NCBI GenBank assembly: GCA_014529385.2
Contig: CM043943.1
Location: 154,291,092 to 154,355,091 of the forward strand
Direction: 5' to 3'
DNA length: 64,000 nt
DNA from: Adiantum capillus-veneris
Lineage: Eukaryota; Streptophyta; Polypodiopsida; Polypodiales; Pteridaceae
Made by a program: the position numbers and the translations under genes. Shown here one piece after another: positions 21,834 through 35,243 of the stretch (positions within the stretch are counted from its first letter, which is position 1; each line of letters begins with the position of its first letter). Under the pieces are notes generated by a model that had not been told where the DNA came from, did no database searches, and saw nothing but the letters and a program-made list of their open reading frames with translations.

Positions 21834-23290
21834 TCTATCCTTAAGTTGTATTCCTTGCATCTATCTAGCATCTTTAAAAGGATAATTTTTGAGCTTAATA
21901 AGATACCATAGAGTAATCTTACCATGTCGTAGTACCTTTTCTTCATGCCAAAGGATAGCTTCGGGTTGTAGCACCTCTTCTTGGTCTTCAATTGTGGGAG
22001 GGTCTTCAATAATTGGTTCACTTGGTGGCTCTCCTTTGTAGGTCTTAAAGTAAGCTCACATGAAAAGCATTGTGTATGAGCCAATGGTTGGGAAACTTGA
22101 GTTGATAAGCCATTTCATTGATTGACTTCAAGATTTGAAAAGAACCATAGTATCTTTTTGTTAATTTAGCATAATACTGTTGATGGCCTGTAGAATTTTT
22201 ACCCGTCGTTTGCCTCAATCAAGCCTTAGGAAACTTAAGTAAGACCCAATCATTTTCTTTGAATGTTAAGGCCGTTTTGTGCTTGTCAGCAACAGCTTTT
22301 TGCCTTTGTTGAGAGATAAATATAGGCTCCTTAATCTTTTGAGAAGATTCTTGTAGGTCACGGTTATACTCATCGGCAGCAAAGATCTTCCCATGTACTT
22401 TAAGTAGCAAGGGACTCTTAGGTCTTCCCTCAATTATTTCAAAAGGTGCTTTTCCCATAGAAGTATGTACAGTATTATTGTACGCATACTCTACAAGAGG
22501 TTTACAAGTATTTTTCCCATTGTGAGCGTTGATCTACTTTGATAACATAAGTCTTTAGTAGATCAAGTAACATAAGATTAGCTATCTCACTTTGGCCATC
22601 CGTTTGTGGGTGATAGGCTGAAGAGAAATTCAATCTTGTTCCTAGATTTTCAAAAAGACCTTTCCAAAAATTACTGGTCATTAGGATCTCTATCTGACAC
22701 GATGGATGTTGGCAATCCATGGTGTTTGAAAATATGTGATATGAAGAGAGTTTCCATTTGGTGTGCCTTAATAGTCTTTTTGACATGAATAAAGTGTGCT
22801 TGCTTGCTAAACCTGCCGACTATTGTCCATATTTCCATATTCCCAGGGATAGTCTTGGGTAATCTAGAGATAAAATCCATGGATATACTCTCCCACGGTG
22901 AATTTGGGATAGGTAATTCCTGGGGTATTCCAGGTTGCTTCCCTTTATCATACTTGGTCTTTTGGCATACCACACATTTTGAAACATACTCTTGTATGTC
23001 CACTTTCATGGGGCAGGCCAATAGAAATATGTCTATAATCCTCAGAGAGTAGGTTGAATGCCTCTATGCCCCACATAGGGAGGATCATGGGATTCATACA
23101 TGACTTTCTCATGAAGGGAGTGGGTAACACATAGCCTATTTCCGTGGAGAAGATAACCATCCTACAAGGTGAATTGTTCCTCTTTCTTCCTCAAAGCAAG
23201 GGCTGACATTATTTCTCTATAGTCAGGGTCAGTAGCATACTCATCTATCATAGGAGATAGATCATTGTGAGTAGCTATAGACACCGCATT
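21834..23290 (-). pseudogene. Integrase and chromodomain-like tail of a chromovirus
   Basis: Minus strand, in order: zinc-binding part with KCVVCQKTKYDKGKQPG (about 22960), integrase core with SPWESISMDFISRLPK (first Asp) and TSIVSDRDP (second Asp), HPQTDGQSEIANL (catalytic Glu), then the C-terminal part with LTFKENDWVLLKFPKA (about 22240), NAFHVSLLKTYKGEPP (about 22060) and a chromodomain-like WYLIKLKNYPFKDARW (about 21890). Several stops and frameshifts interrupt it, including a VDRFS to VGRFS change after the first Asp. Completes the pol region of the minus-strand chromovirus whose gag begins at 26618. Confidence 0.82.
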
Positions 23291-24743
23291 AACTTTTGGT
23301 CATCGTGAAAGTGCATCAGCCACTTGATTGTGCTTACCAAAAATATGAGCAATATGAAAATTAAATTATGAAAGAAAATTTTCGCACCTCCTTTGTTTGT
23401 CGAAAAGCATGGTTTGCATCGTGAAGTACTTGAGACTTTGGTGGTCTATTTGTAAAATGAATGGAGTTTCGAATAAATAGTGCGTCCATGTGTCTAGGGC
23501 ATGTAGACTAGCTAAAAGATCTTTCTCATAAATGTCTAAGACACGTTCATCTAGATATTGAGCCTTCGGCTCTCATATGCTATGGCATGACCTTATTGAA
23601 GCAAGATTGTTCCAAGGCAATCACCACAAGCATCACATTGGACCTCAAATGGCTTTGAGAGATCCGAAAGCATGAGGACTGATTGGGAGGTAAGCTTCTC
23701 TTTGAGCGTGTCAAAAGAATTTTTCTCCTTAGCAATCCATGAATACTTAACGTTTTTCTTTGTTAATTTATATGTAATGGTCCTGCTATTTGAGAAAATT
23801 TAGCTATGAAGCGTCTATAGTATGAACACATACCAATAAAGCTTCTTAGCTCATGTGGATTCCTTGGATTATGCCATGCTTTTATTACCACTTATTTCGA
23901 TGGATCCATCCGTATACCATCTTGAGAGATAATATGACCTAAGTATTGAATCTCTTGGAAAATTTTTCTTTTCTTTTGGTTGAGAAAAAGCTTGTTCTCC
24001 CTCAATGCTTGAAAAATCACTTGGAGATGTTGCTTGTATTCCTCCAAGGACTTGGAGTAGATGATTATATCATCAAAGAACACTCCAATGAATTTTCAGT
24101 AGGGTCTAACTATTTTCTCCATTAAATGATTGAATGTGGCTTGTGCATTAGTCAAGCCAAAAGGCATGACTAGATATTTATAAAGGCCAAACGTTACACA
24201 AAATGCAGTCTCTAGGATATCTTCATACACTATCCTTATTTGATGACGGCCACTTTTAAGGTCAATCCTACTGAAATAGGTAGAGCCTTGTAGCTTATCA
24301 TACAGATCTTCTACCCGAGGCACAAGAAATCTATTTTTGATAGTGATATGGTTTAGTGCTCGATAGTCCACACACATACGGTATGTACCATCTTTCTTTT
24401 GCACTAAAAGGACTGGAGAACAAAATGAGCTAGGCCTCACCATCCCTTTGTCTACCAATTTTTGTACTTGCCTCATGATCTCCTCTTGTTGAGCTTGGGA
24501 AACTCACTAAGGAGGCTTGTTAGGCGGTGAGCTTCCTGGTAGGAGCTCAATTTGATGGTCACCATCCCCTCGATTTGGAGGTAAGTTCATAGGGATATAA
24601 TTGACGAGCACATCTTGGAATCCTTTTAGAAAATTAGACAAGTCTAACTCTTCTTGATTCCTATCATTTACATTTGATAAAACATTAGGACCTTTTAGGG
24701 ACTCTTTGACAGAAAACATATACGCAAAAATTGAGCTCTTCAT
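23291..24743 (-). pseudogene. Reverse transcriptase and RNase H of the minus-strand chromovirus
   Basis: Reverse transcriptase spans about 24476-23890: MVRPSSFCSPVLLVQKKDG, MCVDYRALNHITIKNRF, STYFSRIDLKSGRHQIRI (GYHQ changed to GRHQ), MPFGLTNAQATFNHLME, and the active site as FFDDIIIYSKSL (F-x-DD form). RNase H follows with FEVQCDACGDCLGTILLQ, then a stop (23600 region). A stop and a frameshift lie between 24096 and 24083. The linker (24743-24507) matches the plus-strand copy (NFLKGFQDV, then PPNRGDGDHQIELLPG). Confidence 0.85.
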
Positions 24744-24782
24744 TGATTTATCAAAATCAAGAGGATTAACAAGCAGTATAGT

Positions 24783-25283
24783 TCAACCAGACTCGCTATC
24801 ATCTATATATATGTTATTTTCCCTATAGGTGAAGTAGAATCTCCTTTCAGGGAAATTCATGTTGGCAGCCATGCGATTGAACCATGGCACCCCTAGGATA
24901 GCATCCTCATGTTGGAGAGGAGAGATGAAAAAGTGTTCTTTGTCAACATAGCTTTGGACATGAAGCCTCAACTTCCCAATAAATGGGGTACTAGAGGCTT
25001 GATATCCCTTGAAAGTTGTGTCAGTCATTACAATATCTCCCATCTCAAAAGCTTGAATGCCCAACTTGGTGGCCAACTCAATTGATATGAATTTGTGAGT
25101 AGAGCCAGGGTCAAACAAGATGAAGGCATCATGCTCCCTTACCTTTTCCCAAGCATAGGAGAGTTGTGAACATTTAAAATGAGCATCCTCTTTTGGAGCT
25201 TCGATGGTGAAAGCCTCAGGAGTCTCATTGCGAGAATTTTTCTTGGGGCAAGAATGATAGACATGTCCTTGCTCTCCACACAT
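24783..25283 (-). pseudogene. Retropepsin-like protease of the minus-strand chromovirus, DPG active site
   Basis: Frame starts in the nucleocapsid knuckle CGEQGHVYHSC (25280-25240) and runs into the protease: VREHDAFILFDPGSTHKFIS (about 25140-25080), then HEDAILGVPWFNRMAANMNF. The catalytic triplet is Asp-Pro-Gly where Asp-Ser/Thr-Gly is usual. The plus-strand copy at 44299 shows the same DPGST, so this is a family feature, not a private mutation. One copy of the frame is open across the domain. Confidence 0.8.
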
Positions 25284-25448
25284 AAAACATTTATGGTCCT
25301 TGCAAAAAGTTTCAAGCTCTTCATGAGAGAGTTTGTTTTTGCCTTTGTAAACTTCCTTCTCCTTGGACCGATTGTGGTTGTTGTTGTTGTTGTTGTTGTT
25401 GTTTTTGTTTTTGTTTTTGTTTTTGTTGTTGTTTTTGTTGTTGTTGTT

Positions 25449-25487
<39 letters not shown>

Positions 25488-26618
25488 GGAATTTCCATGT
25501 GCGAAGCAACCATGGTGTGGTGGATTACTTCGATGACAGAACCAGGTTGTTGGGAGTTGACATACTCGGCCATCTCTTCAAGTAATCCAGCACAAACTTG
25601 TTGCTTTTGTGTGGCAAAGTCTATCTTTTGGAAGACAATAGCCTTGATATGTAAGTCCCAAAAATTGTCCACATATTTGTGAATAGACTCATGGGAGAGA
25701 AGCTTCAAACTGCACCATTCAGTGAGCAATATGTCCTTTGCATTGTTTGCAAGGAATTGCTTCATGATGAAAACTCGTAGAGCTTTCCACGTCTTTGGGG
25801 ATTTGCCGTTGCCACGAAGGCTAGCCCACCATTGACGAGCCAATTTCTGGAAGTGCATAGTTACATAGTGTAGCTTGGAGGACTTTGTGAATCCCTTGTC
25901 TCCAGTGGCCACATCAAATTGTTGGATGAAGGCCAATACTTTGTTGATGGCACCAAAGGTGCCATCATATGTGAGGAAAGAGTATCTCTTTCCTCCCTCT
26001 TTGAACTTCTTGAAAATTTCTAACCTTTGCCATGTAGGGTATGCTTTACGATGTCCTCCCCTCTTGTATTCTCTAGGAGATAGTCATAGCTTTCGTCGGA
26101 AGAGGAGGAAGGTGAAGAAGAAGGAGAAGAGGGTGATCTCTTTTTTGCCCTTTTCTTCCTTTGTTTCCTCTCTTTCCTTTTGGAGTGACCAGGAGAAGGA
26201 CTATGGGTTTGACGTTTCCTCTTGGGAGGAGTTGGCTATCATCTAGACCGATGTCTCTGTGGAGCCACAGCTTCAGAGGAACTTGAAGTTTCATTACTTT
26301 CATGTTCTTTGGATTCCTCCTCTCGTATGGAGAGAGACTTCTTTTGGGAGTCTCTTCAAGAGGCCTCCTAAGCTCTCTCTCCTTCTGGAGAATAAAGGAA
26401 ATCCCATAAGCGCGCAGTTGTTGAGTAACTTTGTCTTGCAAAGCAGGGTTTCCCATAGCTTGCTCCAACTTAGTGACAAGATAATTGACAAACATGGGGG
26501 CATCATCAATAGCATCTTGATGTGCAAAATCAAAGTTATCAATGTTCATTCTACTCTCTTGGTTATTGTCAGCCATGTTAACAAAATTTGTGTACTTGCT
26601 TAGTGTATGCTTTGGCAA
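25139..26618 (-). pseudogene. Gag of the minus-strand chromovirus with a poly-(AAC) tract
   Basis: Starts near 26573 (MADNNQESRMNIDNFDFAHQ), with APMFVNYLVTKLEQAMGNPA, an Arg/Lys/Pro/Ser-rich linker, then the capsid: AFIQQFDVATGDKGFTKSSK, FQKLARQWWASLRGN, CSLKLLSHESIHKYVDNFW (25936-25600). A 110-base run of GTT (plus) at 25377-25488 codes a poly-Thr or poly-Asn stretch, depending on frame, just before the zinc knuckle KCFMCGEQGHVYHSC (Cx2Cx4Hx4C). Frameshifts near 26070 and in the repeat break the frame. The start matches MVDNIKESEINVDTFDFANE of the plus-strand copy. Confidence 0.82.
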
Positions 26619-26974
26619 TTGAAAACCTTAGTTGCCACTCCTCTTAGCCTTTGAAAATCGGCACTTACGTATCTACACCTACGGCTCGAAGTGGTTAATT
26701 ATAGAGAGTAGTGGAGTGGGTCTAATGTTGCAAAATTGTTGAGTTATAGCTTCTTTGGGATCTTATGGATCAATAATGGTAAATCCGTAGACAAGTTTGA
26801 AATGACCCCATTGATAAGTCCAAAGCTCCCGACGTGTGCACCATATCACACATAGTGGGCTCAACAAAACCAATAATAGATCCCAGTACCACTTACCCTA
26901 ATATAATTAACAAAACCAACCATTTATAGGCTACTTAAGGACCTCTCTTCCTAAGCAAGAAAAGAGAACCAAAT

Positions 26975-26986
26975 GCTCTGATACCA
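26975..26986 (-). other. Primer-binding site, initiator tRNA-Met
   Basis: Minus strand TGGTATCAGAGC, complementary to the 3' end of initiator tRNA-Met, one base past the LTR end, as in the related plus-strand element. Confidence 0.9.
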
Positions 26987-26987
26987 A

Positions 26988-28357
26988 TGTAATGGAAATG
27001 GCCTATGAACTTTGAGAGTAGTGGAAATTAGAGATAGCACTCTTGTGGAATTACTTTGTGAGCATAGAGGGTGAACTTAATTGATGGTAGCAACATAAAC
27101 ATAGCATTTAGTTAACTTGTCATGAACAATACTTTTGCAAGAGAGTGAGTTTAGAGAACATGACAACAGTTGAGGACCGGGTTTATGTGGAGCTGGTACC
27201 CCCTTTAATAGGCATTTGTCTTATAGTTTCTCCCATCAAGAGAGACTTGGTAAAATACAATCTTTGTGCTCCTTGTGACATAGGTGATGCAATGAATATG
27301 TAAATCTTAATGCATCATGAGCATAACATAAATTTTTCAAAAAACATTAACTATCCAAAGGCCTCAAACACCTTCTAAGGTGGAGAGAGCTAGCGGGGAA
27401 ACAGGGTAGGGAAGAGGAAGAAGAAACATTTCATAGGAGAAATAATTAGTTCCTCACTTATCATCACTCTTCTTGCTAGCATACATAATAGCATATTAAT
27501 GAATATGAAGAAGATGGAAAGCTTAAGCATTGAAGCATGGCTCTTGGTTGTATTTGCATACCATAGCCAAGTGTGCTGGCGTAGGCTCTCAACTTCTCTA
27601 CTATCTTGGAGAAGGAGGTGGAGCTCTTGCACTTTTCACTCACATAATAATAGTGTATGTGAGTGTGTGTGGGAGAGTATACCCCCCAAGCATGCCCCTA
27701 GGTTCCTTGGTCAACCCCCCCTTGTAGCTCATGCTTGAAGCTCATTAGACCCCTGCAAGACTGACCAATCACATGCAGGATGCACTATAAGCAACAAAGG
27801 CAGTCTTTGGACAAGTGTCCCCTTTTCCCTTTGAGAGAGAGGACTTGATAAATGCAAAAACAATTAATTAAATCCACTAAATTTTCATTGGGACCCTTGG
27901 AAGGCCAACCATAGTCTTTAGGCACACCATGAGGGCAGCATGAGGAGGAGCTTGACAAGTGTCCCTTTTGCTTTCTTTATACCAATCTTGCCTTGTGTGA
28001 GGGTGTGTGTGTTCTCTCTCATCCCCCAAGCTTTATGGATTGCCCCCTCTGTTTTAGGGATGTGTTTGTCTTTTTGGACACCTGACCCCCAAGCACCTTA
28101 GTTAGTAAGCATGACAAAGCACCTCAAGCCTAGGTAGTGTTCCCACAAGCACTTCAGGCTCCCTAGTTGACAAGCATGACAAGCGCCTCAAGCATCCTAG
28201 TCATCAATCATGGCAAGAACCTCAAGCACCTTAGTCATCAAGCACGAAAAGAACCTCAAGCACCTTAGTTAGCAGCACGACAAGCACCTCAAGCCTGGGC
28301 CGGGTTCCCACCTCAAGCTCATCCCCAGCTTACCTAAGGTCAAAGGACTTTTTAACA
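26988..28357 (-). mobile_element. 5' LTR of the minus-strand chromovirus, about 1370 bp
   Basis: On minus it begins TGTTAAAAAGTCC (at 28357 or 28356) and ends TTTCCATTACA at 26988, next to the primer-binding site. The plus-strand relative has TGTTAAACT...ATGTTACA ends, so termini agree. The outer end is inferred from that agreement. No matching 3' LTR was found left of 21834. Confidence 0.6.
28090..28300. repeat. Minisatellite in the chromovirus LTR, about 34-bp units
   Basis: Imperfect copies of CAAGCACCTTAGTCATCAAG / CATGACAAGCACCTCAAG, with ACCTCAAGC recurring at about 28185, 28219, 28252 and 28286. Wholly inside the LTR. Confidence 0.75.
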
Positions 28358-31300
28358 CTAACCTTTGGAGGTCTTTAATGAAGTGAAACCTATGGTCTTT
28401 AAGCTCCATTAGCTAGCCTTTCTCTTTGACAGACCATCTCTCATTTAGACCCCTTTACCATTAGCCCCATGTTGAGATAGATCTGAAAGCACATGTCTAT
28501 ATTCTAATCTTTTTTCCCGTTTATTCTCCCACATTAAATGATCAGTTTCATATGAGAAAATCATTTGGGTTGGTTAGATATTAGATTTTATGAAAAATGC
28601 CTTGCCTTTGCCATTGTCCACAAGTCCACCCACTTGGTCATAATCTTTGCATTGAGAATACAAAACTTATTGACCACTCGGGATAGATTCATATCCATGT
28701 TAAATATATTTCCCTTTCCACTTAGCAAGTGTGAAGTCATCCATGCATCTTCCTTGTCTAACCACATGTGAGGCATTGAAGGATCAACTTGTGGCTAATA
28801 CTCTAAGATGTAAACAAATGCCTCTTGCACAATCCACCCTTCGGCCATACCTGCCTCTGGTTGAGACCGTAGCCGCACAAAATCTTTGAGAGTCTTTAAA
28901 AACCTCTCTGAAAAGAATATCCATTGTACGTGCACTACTCCAATGATATAGCGATCTCCTCCACCACGTGAACCAAGAGGTAGATTTGACTAAGAAGGAC
29001 CAATCAAGAAAATGCATCCTCAATGGCAAACTCAATTTCTGCTTCAAGTGTTTGAGAAGCAGGGATAGCATCTATTTCAATTTCCTTGGAGCTCACAAAT
29101 CTACGAGAAAACACACAAGGATACACTAAGTGCTAGTTGAGGTTATTGTGTACAGAAAAAAAGTGTAATTGAGTGGAGTCTTATGGTGTACCTTACTACC
29201 TCTCCAAGTTTGAAAATAACATCCCTAACTTTCTTGTCCCGACATTTACACATACTCACCGGCAGAATGAACTACAATGTAAATTAGGGGAAGAGAAAGT
29301 GAGAGAAATTCATACTGAGGCGGTCCGGGGCGGGCAACAAGAAGAGCGGCCTCTAAACACCCTTCAAGGCTCCCGTGCTACTCAATTGGGGCTGGGGCAA
29401 GCACAACCAGAGACAACAACAACCCACAGCCAGAAACCAAACAAGAAAAGGGGCACCACCTAGTTGTAGATGCGAACTAGGACTCACGTGATATCTCTTT
29501 ATACTCAAACACACAAAGAGAGGAGAATGCAAGATAGCCACACACACCAAACACAAACATTCACCACGCCAGAGAGAGCAAGATCACAAATCAACTTGAG
29601 CAACTCAGTCTTAGCCTTAAAGACTAGATGCACACAAAGCTTGATGAGAAATAGAGAGACAACACAAAACTTGACCTTGTTGCCAATACACAAATTGTCT
29701 TAGGGTCACGGGAGCCCTCTCACCGAGCACCCTCTTACAATTGACTTTTTAGGCAAACAATTCAACAATCCCTCAAACCACCAAGCATGAAATGGCACAA
29801 CAAACTTCAAGGACAATATACCTTCAACCACCTGATGAGCCAACTTATCAAGTCAATTTGGAGAGAAGAGTCGTAGTTGCAGCATACAATTGCACCCAAA
29901 ACTATGAATCTTATTTATGGACAAGAGTAGGCTACAAGTGTGATGTAGAGTATAGTATCACTCCACTCCTCTAGATAGCATAACTAACTTCAAGTTTATC
30001 CATGCACATATGTGTAGTGATGGAATAGAGTACTCACAATGCACACACTCTACACAACTAGGCTTGAAGAGTGGTGGTTATGTGTTGAGAATGGTGTGGT
30101 GTGATCATGTGATAATTTACAAGGGAGAGAAGGGCTCTATTTATAGTTTTTAGAAGTCCCGATTAGGATTAGACCTAATCAAGTTTATTTGAAGAAATCA
30201 AAGATTAAGCATATTTTATTTTTTTTAATGAGGGTGGGTCTCTCTTGTCCTTTGAGTCACATGGATGTGGGCTCAAGAGGAGAGAATTATTGAGGTGAAA
30301 TAGAGAAGATTCTAGAGAGGTGAGTGATTTTTTGTGTGAGGTTGCCTACTCCACGGTAGAGTAGAGTGGGTGCAATTTACAAAAAAAGGTTAGCAGTTAG
30401 TGTTAGTAGTTTGAAGTTAGTAGGATGGGGTAAAATTACATGGCATATGCACTCAAGGTGCATTATATGATTTATACAATGATAAAAAGTAAGAGAAGGA
30501 TCAGAATATACACAATTTGGTGGAAACCACAAGATGTAAATGAAATTTTCCACCTTCTCCTCCAGTGAATGAAGCGGTTGTAGAACTTTCTCGGTGCAGT
30601 TCTTGTGACCATGGGGAATTTGAATTCTCCATGATCAAACTCCTCCTTTTGCAGGGCTTGAGCTTGTTTATTTGCTGATTTTTTCTCTTTTTATGAAAGG
30701 ATGAAGAGGTTATGGTAATATGAATTTGATTCTAGAGAGAGAAATTGAGCTATATGTGTGTAGAGATGATAATCTTTTGAGCTATGAAGTAAGGAGAGAT
30801 GGAAATGGTGAAGAAGATGAAGTAAGCCATGAAAGTTGCAAGTTTGAGTGAGGGATGGAGAGGAATGAGTGTATGTGTATGGAAGTGGAAAAGGAGGTGA
30901 GAGAAGACTATGGGTTACTTTGTGAGAAAAGTGGGCAGACTGGGGTCCACTCAAAAAATCATATCTCACCGCTGGTAGCTTCAAAAATGATGAACAAATT
31001 TGAGGTGATTATTCAGATCGTGGGCTACATTTTCTCTTCTGACCACCGCTCCAAATTCGGAGTGGAGATGGGTGCCAAAAATCTCACCAAAAAGCCTGTT
31101 TTTTATGCCTGCCAAAGTCTTTTAGTGGCCCCCTCCTTTGTTGAATTTGTACAATGCATCCAAGAGTGAGTCCCTCCTTTGTCATATCATAATACAAAAC
31201 ATCCAAGTTGCCCTTTACACATGCATGGAGGAGGATTATTGGTGAATAAAGCAATATATACATGGTGGGACTAGTGTATGGACTATTCATGGATTTTAGC

Positions 31301-31980
31301 TCAATGAGCACATGGTGTTATAATAATGAGTAAAAATAATAATAAAAATATGGAGGAATTATGGATATGGAAAGATATTGAAATCATATGATATGGTCCC
31401 TCTTTGTATTATTTTGGTGAAAGAGGAAAAGGTATGCAAGTAAATGAAAATAATATAATAAACATGACTAAGAAAGTAGAAATCTTTTTTTTTTTGTTTT
31501 CACGAGGGTGAGGGTGAAAATGTGGGGGTGATTTGTATAAAAGAGAAATATGATGTTAGAGTATGTACACATTGGCAAAAAATACACTTATGGTGCAAGA
31601 GGATGAAAGAAGGTATACATAAGTTTAATAAAACACACACCTAGGTATAAATATTTAAATAAAATACCAAAATCATTATAAAAAATCCCTATATTTAGGC
31701 CATATATACAATGAAATATTTACACACAAAGAGTCCATAATATAATTTTTTTATTTTTTATTTTTGACTCAACTAGCCCAGTGATTAGCTAGCTGAGGGT
31801 TTTAACAAAATATGGGGAAAGTCCCCTAACTCACACACGCTTATGTACAGTGAAATGGTAGGGATAGCCATAGTGTTTGGGAGAATTTGGTAGGGTGAGG
31901 TAGCTTACTATGGCAATTATGGAAAGCCGAAAAACGGCTATCAATACACACAAACAATAGATAGAATAGAGAGAGGGACA
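28358..31980. other. No gene recognised
   Basis: About 3.6 kb with only short frames in all phases. It contains purine-rich and A/T-rich stretches (31300-31750) but no transposase, retroviral or cellular motif that I can support. By position it could hold the decayed C-terminal exons (DUF4218/DUF4216) and the 3' end of the CACTA element whose Tnp2 lies at 31981-34132, yet I did not find them or a TIR. Confidence 0.35.
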
Positions 31981-34132
31981 TTACCTGAGTATCTTATACC
32001 AATCATGGGACTTCAATCCATACAATTGAATGCTTCCACCCTTCTTTGCTTTTGTGAAAGCTCCCTTTAGTGACCTCATGTGTTGTGTTGGTGTGCGAAT
32101 AGATGCAATGGTACCCTTCACTTTGTCTAATTCTTCTTTGGCTAGCATCCATGGAGCTTTAGGAAGTACAATCTTCCCATTGGGGGCACGACATGGAGTA
32201 GCAAAGGCAGGAAAACATTTCAAGGCCCTCAAATCCTCCCTCATCCCCAATGAGTCCTTCTTGCCAATAATGTGGTCCCGCAAGTGTGGCCTACATCCTT
32301 GAATATGTGCATGAGATCCAAGAGGTGTTGTATTTTTAAATCCTTCCAATATGGAAGCCTTAAAAATATGGAATACCTTGACATACCTTTTGGTGGAGTA
32401 CTCGGAGCCAGATTGTTGTTCTAGTGCTCTTCCCAAATGGTCACCCAATTTTTCATTGTGAGCTTTAGAGGTGTCTTCCCATTTGTTGGAGCCTTGTGCT
32501 TGCTATGACCTTGGGGTAAGAAATGATGGTTGTTTGGATAGATTACCTTATGCAAGGCATCCGGCCTCTTTGTCACCAATGATGGCCTGCAAGTAGGACA
32601 TGCATTGTGACCCGGTGTGGACAACCCTGCATACATATCATATCATTAGAGAGAAGCTTCAAACTAAAGGGAGAGAGAATAGAGAGAGAAGGAGAGGGGA
32701 GATACCAGAAATCTCTCCAAGACCAAGATAGTCGTGCATAGTCCACTTAAGGACTCCCCTCACAATGGCTTCTCTCCCCCCCTTTGCAAGTGAGACATCT
32801 ACAATAGGAATGCCTCTCCATAACTCCTCCAACTCCTTGATGAGGGGATTGAGGTAGATGTCAATATTAGACACTTTGTAGTTCCCTGACACAAGTAAGA
32901 AAAGAAGTATATTTCCCTTCTTGGTTGTCTCCCATGGTGGAATATTGTAGTTGACAATCACCACAGGCCAAGTTCTCCATGAATTAGAATTAGTGGTTAC
33001 CACCATCATTTGCTAACCCAAGCCTCAAGTGTCGAGACTCCAACCCAAACTTTGGCCATTTAGTTTCGATGTGCCTCCATGCAGGTGAATCGGCAGGGAC
33101 ACACATCATTCCATTATTTGAGCGGTGGTTGGCGTGCCATGCAAGAAGCTCCACAGTAGACCTACTTTTAAACATGTGTTGAATGCAAGGGATAAATGGA
33201 AAATGTCACAATACCTTACGGGATAGGTGCACCCTGCTCACTCCGGTTTTGTATCATGCTTCCTTGCACACGAGACATAAGCTAGCATGTACATGCTCAT
33301 TGCGGTATAGCATACAATCGTTGACGAATGCATGGATGTGGTCATACTCCATGCCAAGTGCAGTGACATAAGACCTAGCTCGTCGATGAACTGGAGGCAT
33401 GTGGTGATCTTTTGGCAACATTTTGTCCATCAAACTACAACAAACAGGCGACCTAATACAATTGCAAGGAGGCACCATGAAGCAAGAGAGATTTATTAAA
33501 AGCCATATTTCAAACTTACCCAAGGAGTGCATCGACATTTGCATTGCTCCAACCAAATTTCGCTTGCAAGTTGAGAACTTCCAACAATGCCTGGAGCACC
33601 AAGTATTGTGCACCATCGTAAAGAGGTAACTCGGCACTTGCCAGCAATTTGTCCTCCGTTGCCGCTGCCCATTCAGTGCATGGGTGACAATCCTCCTCGC
33701 ACACGCCGCTTTCATGAGCCAGTAAATCACCACACATGTCTAACATGTGCTCATCCTCTACCTCAAATTGCGACTGAGACGCCAGAGGAGGAGCTGGCAA
33801 ACTAGAGCTAGAAGGAGGATCACCATGTGGTGCACCCAATTCTTCCAGTAGCTCTTGTCTCTATCGTTCCGCCTTGCACACCAACACACCACCACCGAAC
33901 ACAGGCCAATGGGGCACCTCCTCAAGCGAGGTGAGTGACACTCTCATCTCTCTGGGCGCGTTTTCAAGGATGCCATAGCCCTTTGTTCTCCACGTGCTCC
34001 AATGCAATGCTCCTTAAGCGAGGGATTGCCCTTTTGCACTTGGCACAAGGACAAGGCAGTTTTGTCCTTGAGCCACCTATCACGTTCAGGACTGTTCGAG
34101 GAGCCACAACCATCCCAGTAGACGTCCTGCAC
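31981..34132 (-). pseudogene. Tnp2 transposase of a second CACTA element
   Basis: Minus strand, in order: QALLEVLNLQAKFGWSNANV (33560); exon with TALGMEYDHIHAFVNDCMLY (33310), the CPNDC hallmark degraded to FVNDC; RKVLRHFPFIPCIQHMFKS-like and CVPADSPAWRHIETKWP (33180-33050); LRLGLANDGGNH (catalytic Asp region), WRTWPVVIVNYNIPPW, VSNIDIYLNPLIKELEELW, RGVLKWTMHDYLGLGEISG (33000-32720); after an intron, GLSTPGHNACPTC (32620); then, after another break, ASIRTPTQHMRSLKGAF and IQLYGLKSHDWYKILR (to 31981). This covers most of a Tnp2. Introns plus several frameshifts are present, so it is probably dead. C-terminal domains and TIRs were not found. Confidence 0.85.
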
Positions 34133-35096
34133 AGCGCAAAATAGAGAGGATTATTAATTCAATTTTTTTATATTTTAGTCATATGTGTCCTAAAAAATAA
34201 TTAATTAATTAGATAAAATAGTATCCATTACATATTTCAATTAAAAAAAAAGAAATAGCTAAAAATTCAAAGAGAATAAAGTGCAATGAGTGCTACAATT
34301 TTTTTAAATAAAGTGCAATCGATTCTTTCACTAAATGGGTTGATTTTTTTAACACAAATATTTAGGATAAGATTAAAAAATACACTTTAAAAACATATAA
34401 AAATCCTATAAAAATAAGTACTTATAAAAAACTTAAAGTACTCATTAAAAAATCAAAAGGCTAAAAATGACATTATTGATATGTAAGGGTAGAGGGGGGT
34501 GGTTTGTACCCCCCTTCCCCCCCCCCCCTCCCCCCCCCCCCCCCCCCCCTGCTACCTCAGATATGTTTGTATCCATAAAAGATGATGTTACGCGGTAACA
34601 TCCCCGATAATAGATGCAACAATAGCAATCGTAATGATTGGCACCTAAAAAATGAAGAAGGATAGAGTATGCCACGTTCTTACAGCATATAGTGTCCTCT
34701 TCTTATGTGCCATCGCTCCTACACCAAGCCCCCTCCTCCCTACTCCACCTCCCACACCCTCTACCTCTCTCTCCCTTGTCCATGTCTCTCCACCTTCTCC
34801 CTCACACACACACACACACACATTTTGGTTCGTTTGCGAAGGAGTTTTGGTTCATTTGTGATGGACTCTTTGAATGGGGTTTATAGCAATTGGCATAAGA
34901 TGCTCAACCTAACGGTCAACCATATCTACAACTTAAGGTAATCACAGAACATCCCCCCCCCCCCCCCCCCCCCCCCCCCGAGAGAATAGAGAAGAGAGGG
35001 GGAGAGAGATAGAAAGAGGAAGGGAGGGAGAGAGAATAGAGAAAGAGGAAGGGAAGGAAAGAAAGAGAGGGAGATAAATAGAAAAAAAGAGGAAGG

Positions 35097-35134
<38 letters not shown>

Positions 35135-35186
35135 GAGAATAGGGTAAGAGGGAAAGAAAGAGAGAGATGGAGAGGGAGATAAAAAG

Positions 35187-35243
<57 letters not shown>

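Noticed and set aside
29173-29703. Plus-strand ORFs with polar composition as a host gene
   Set aside because: No domain, splice pattern or start context to support them.
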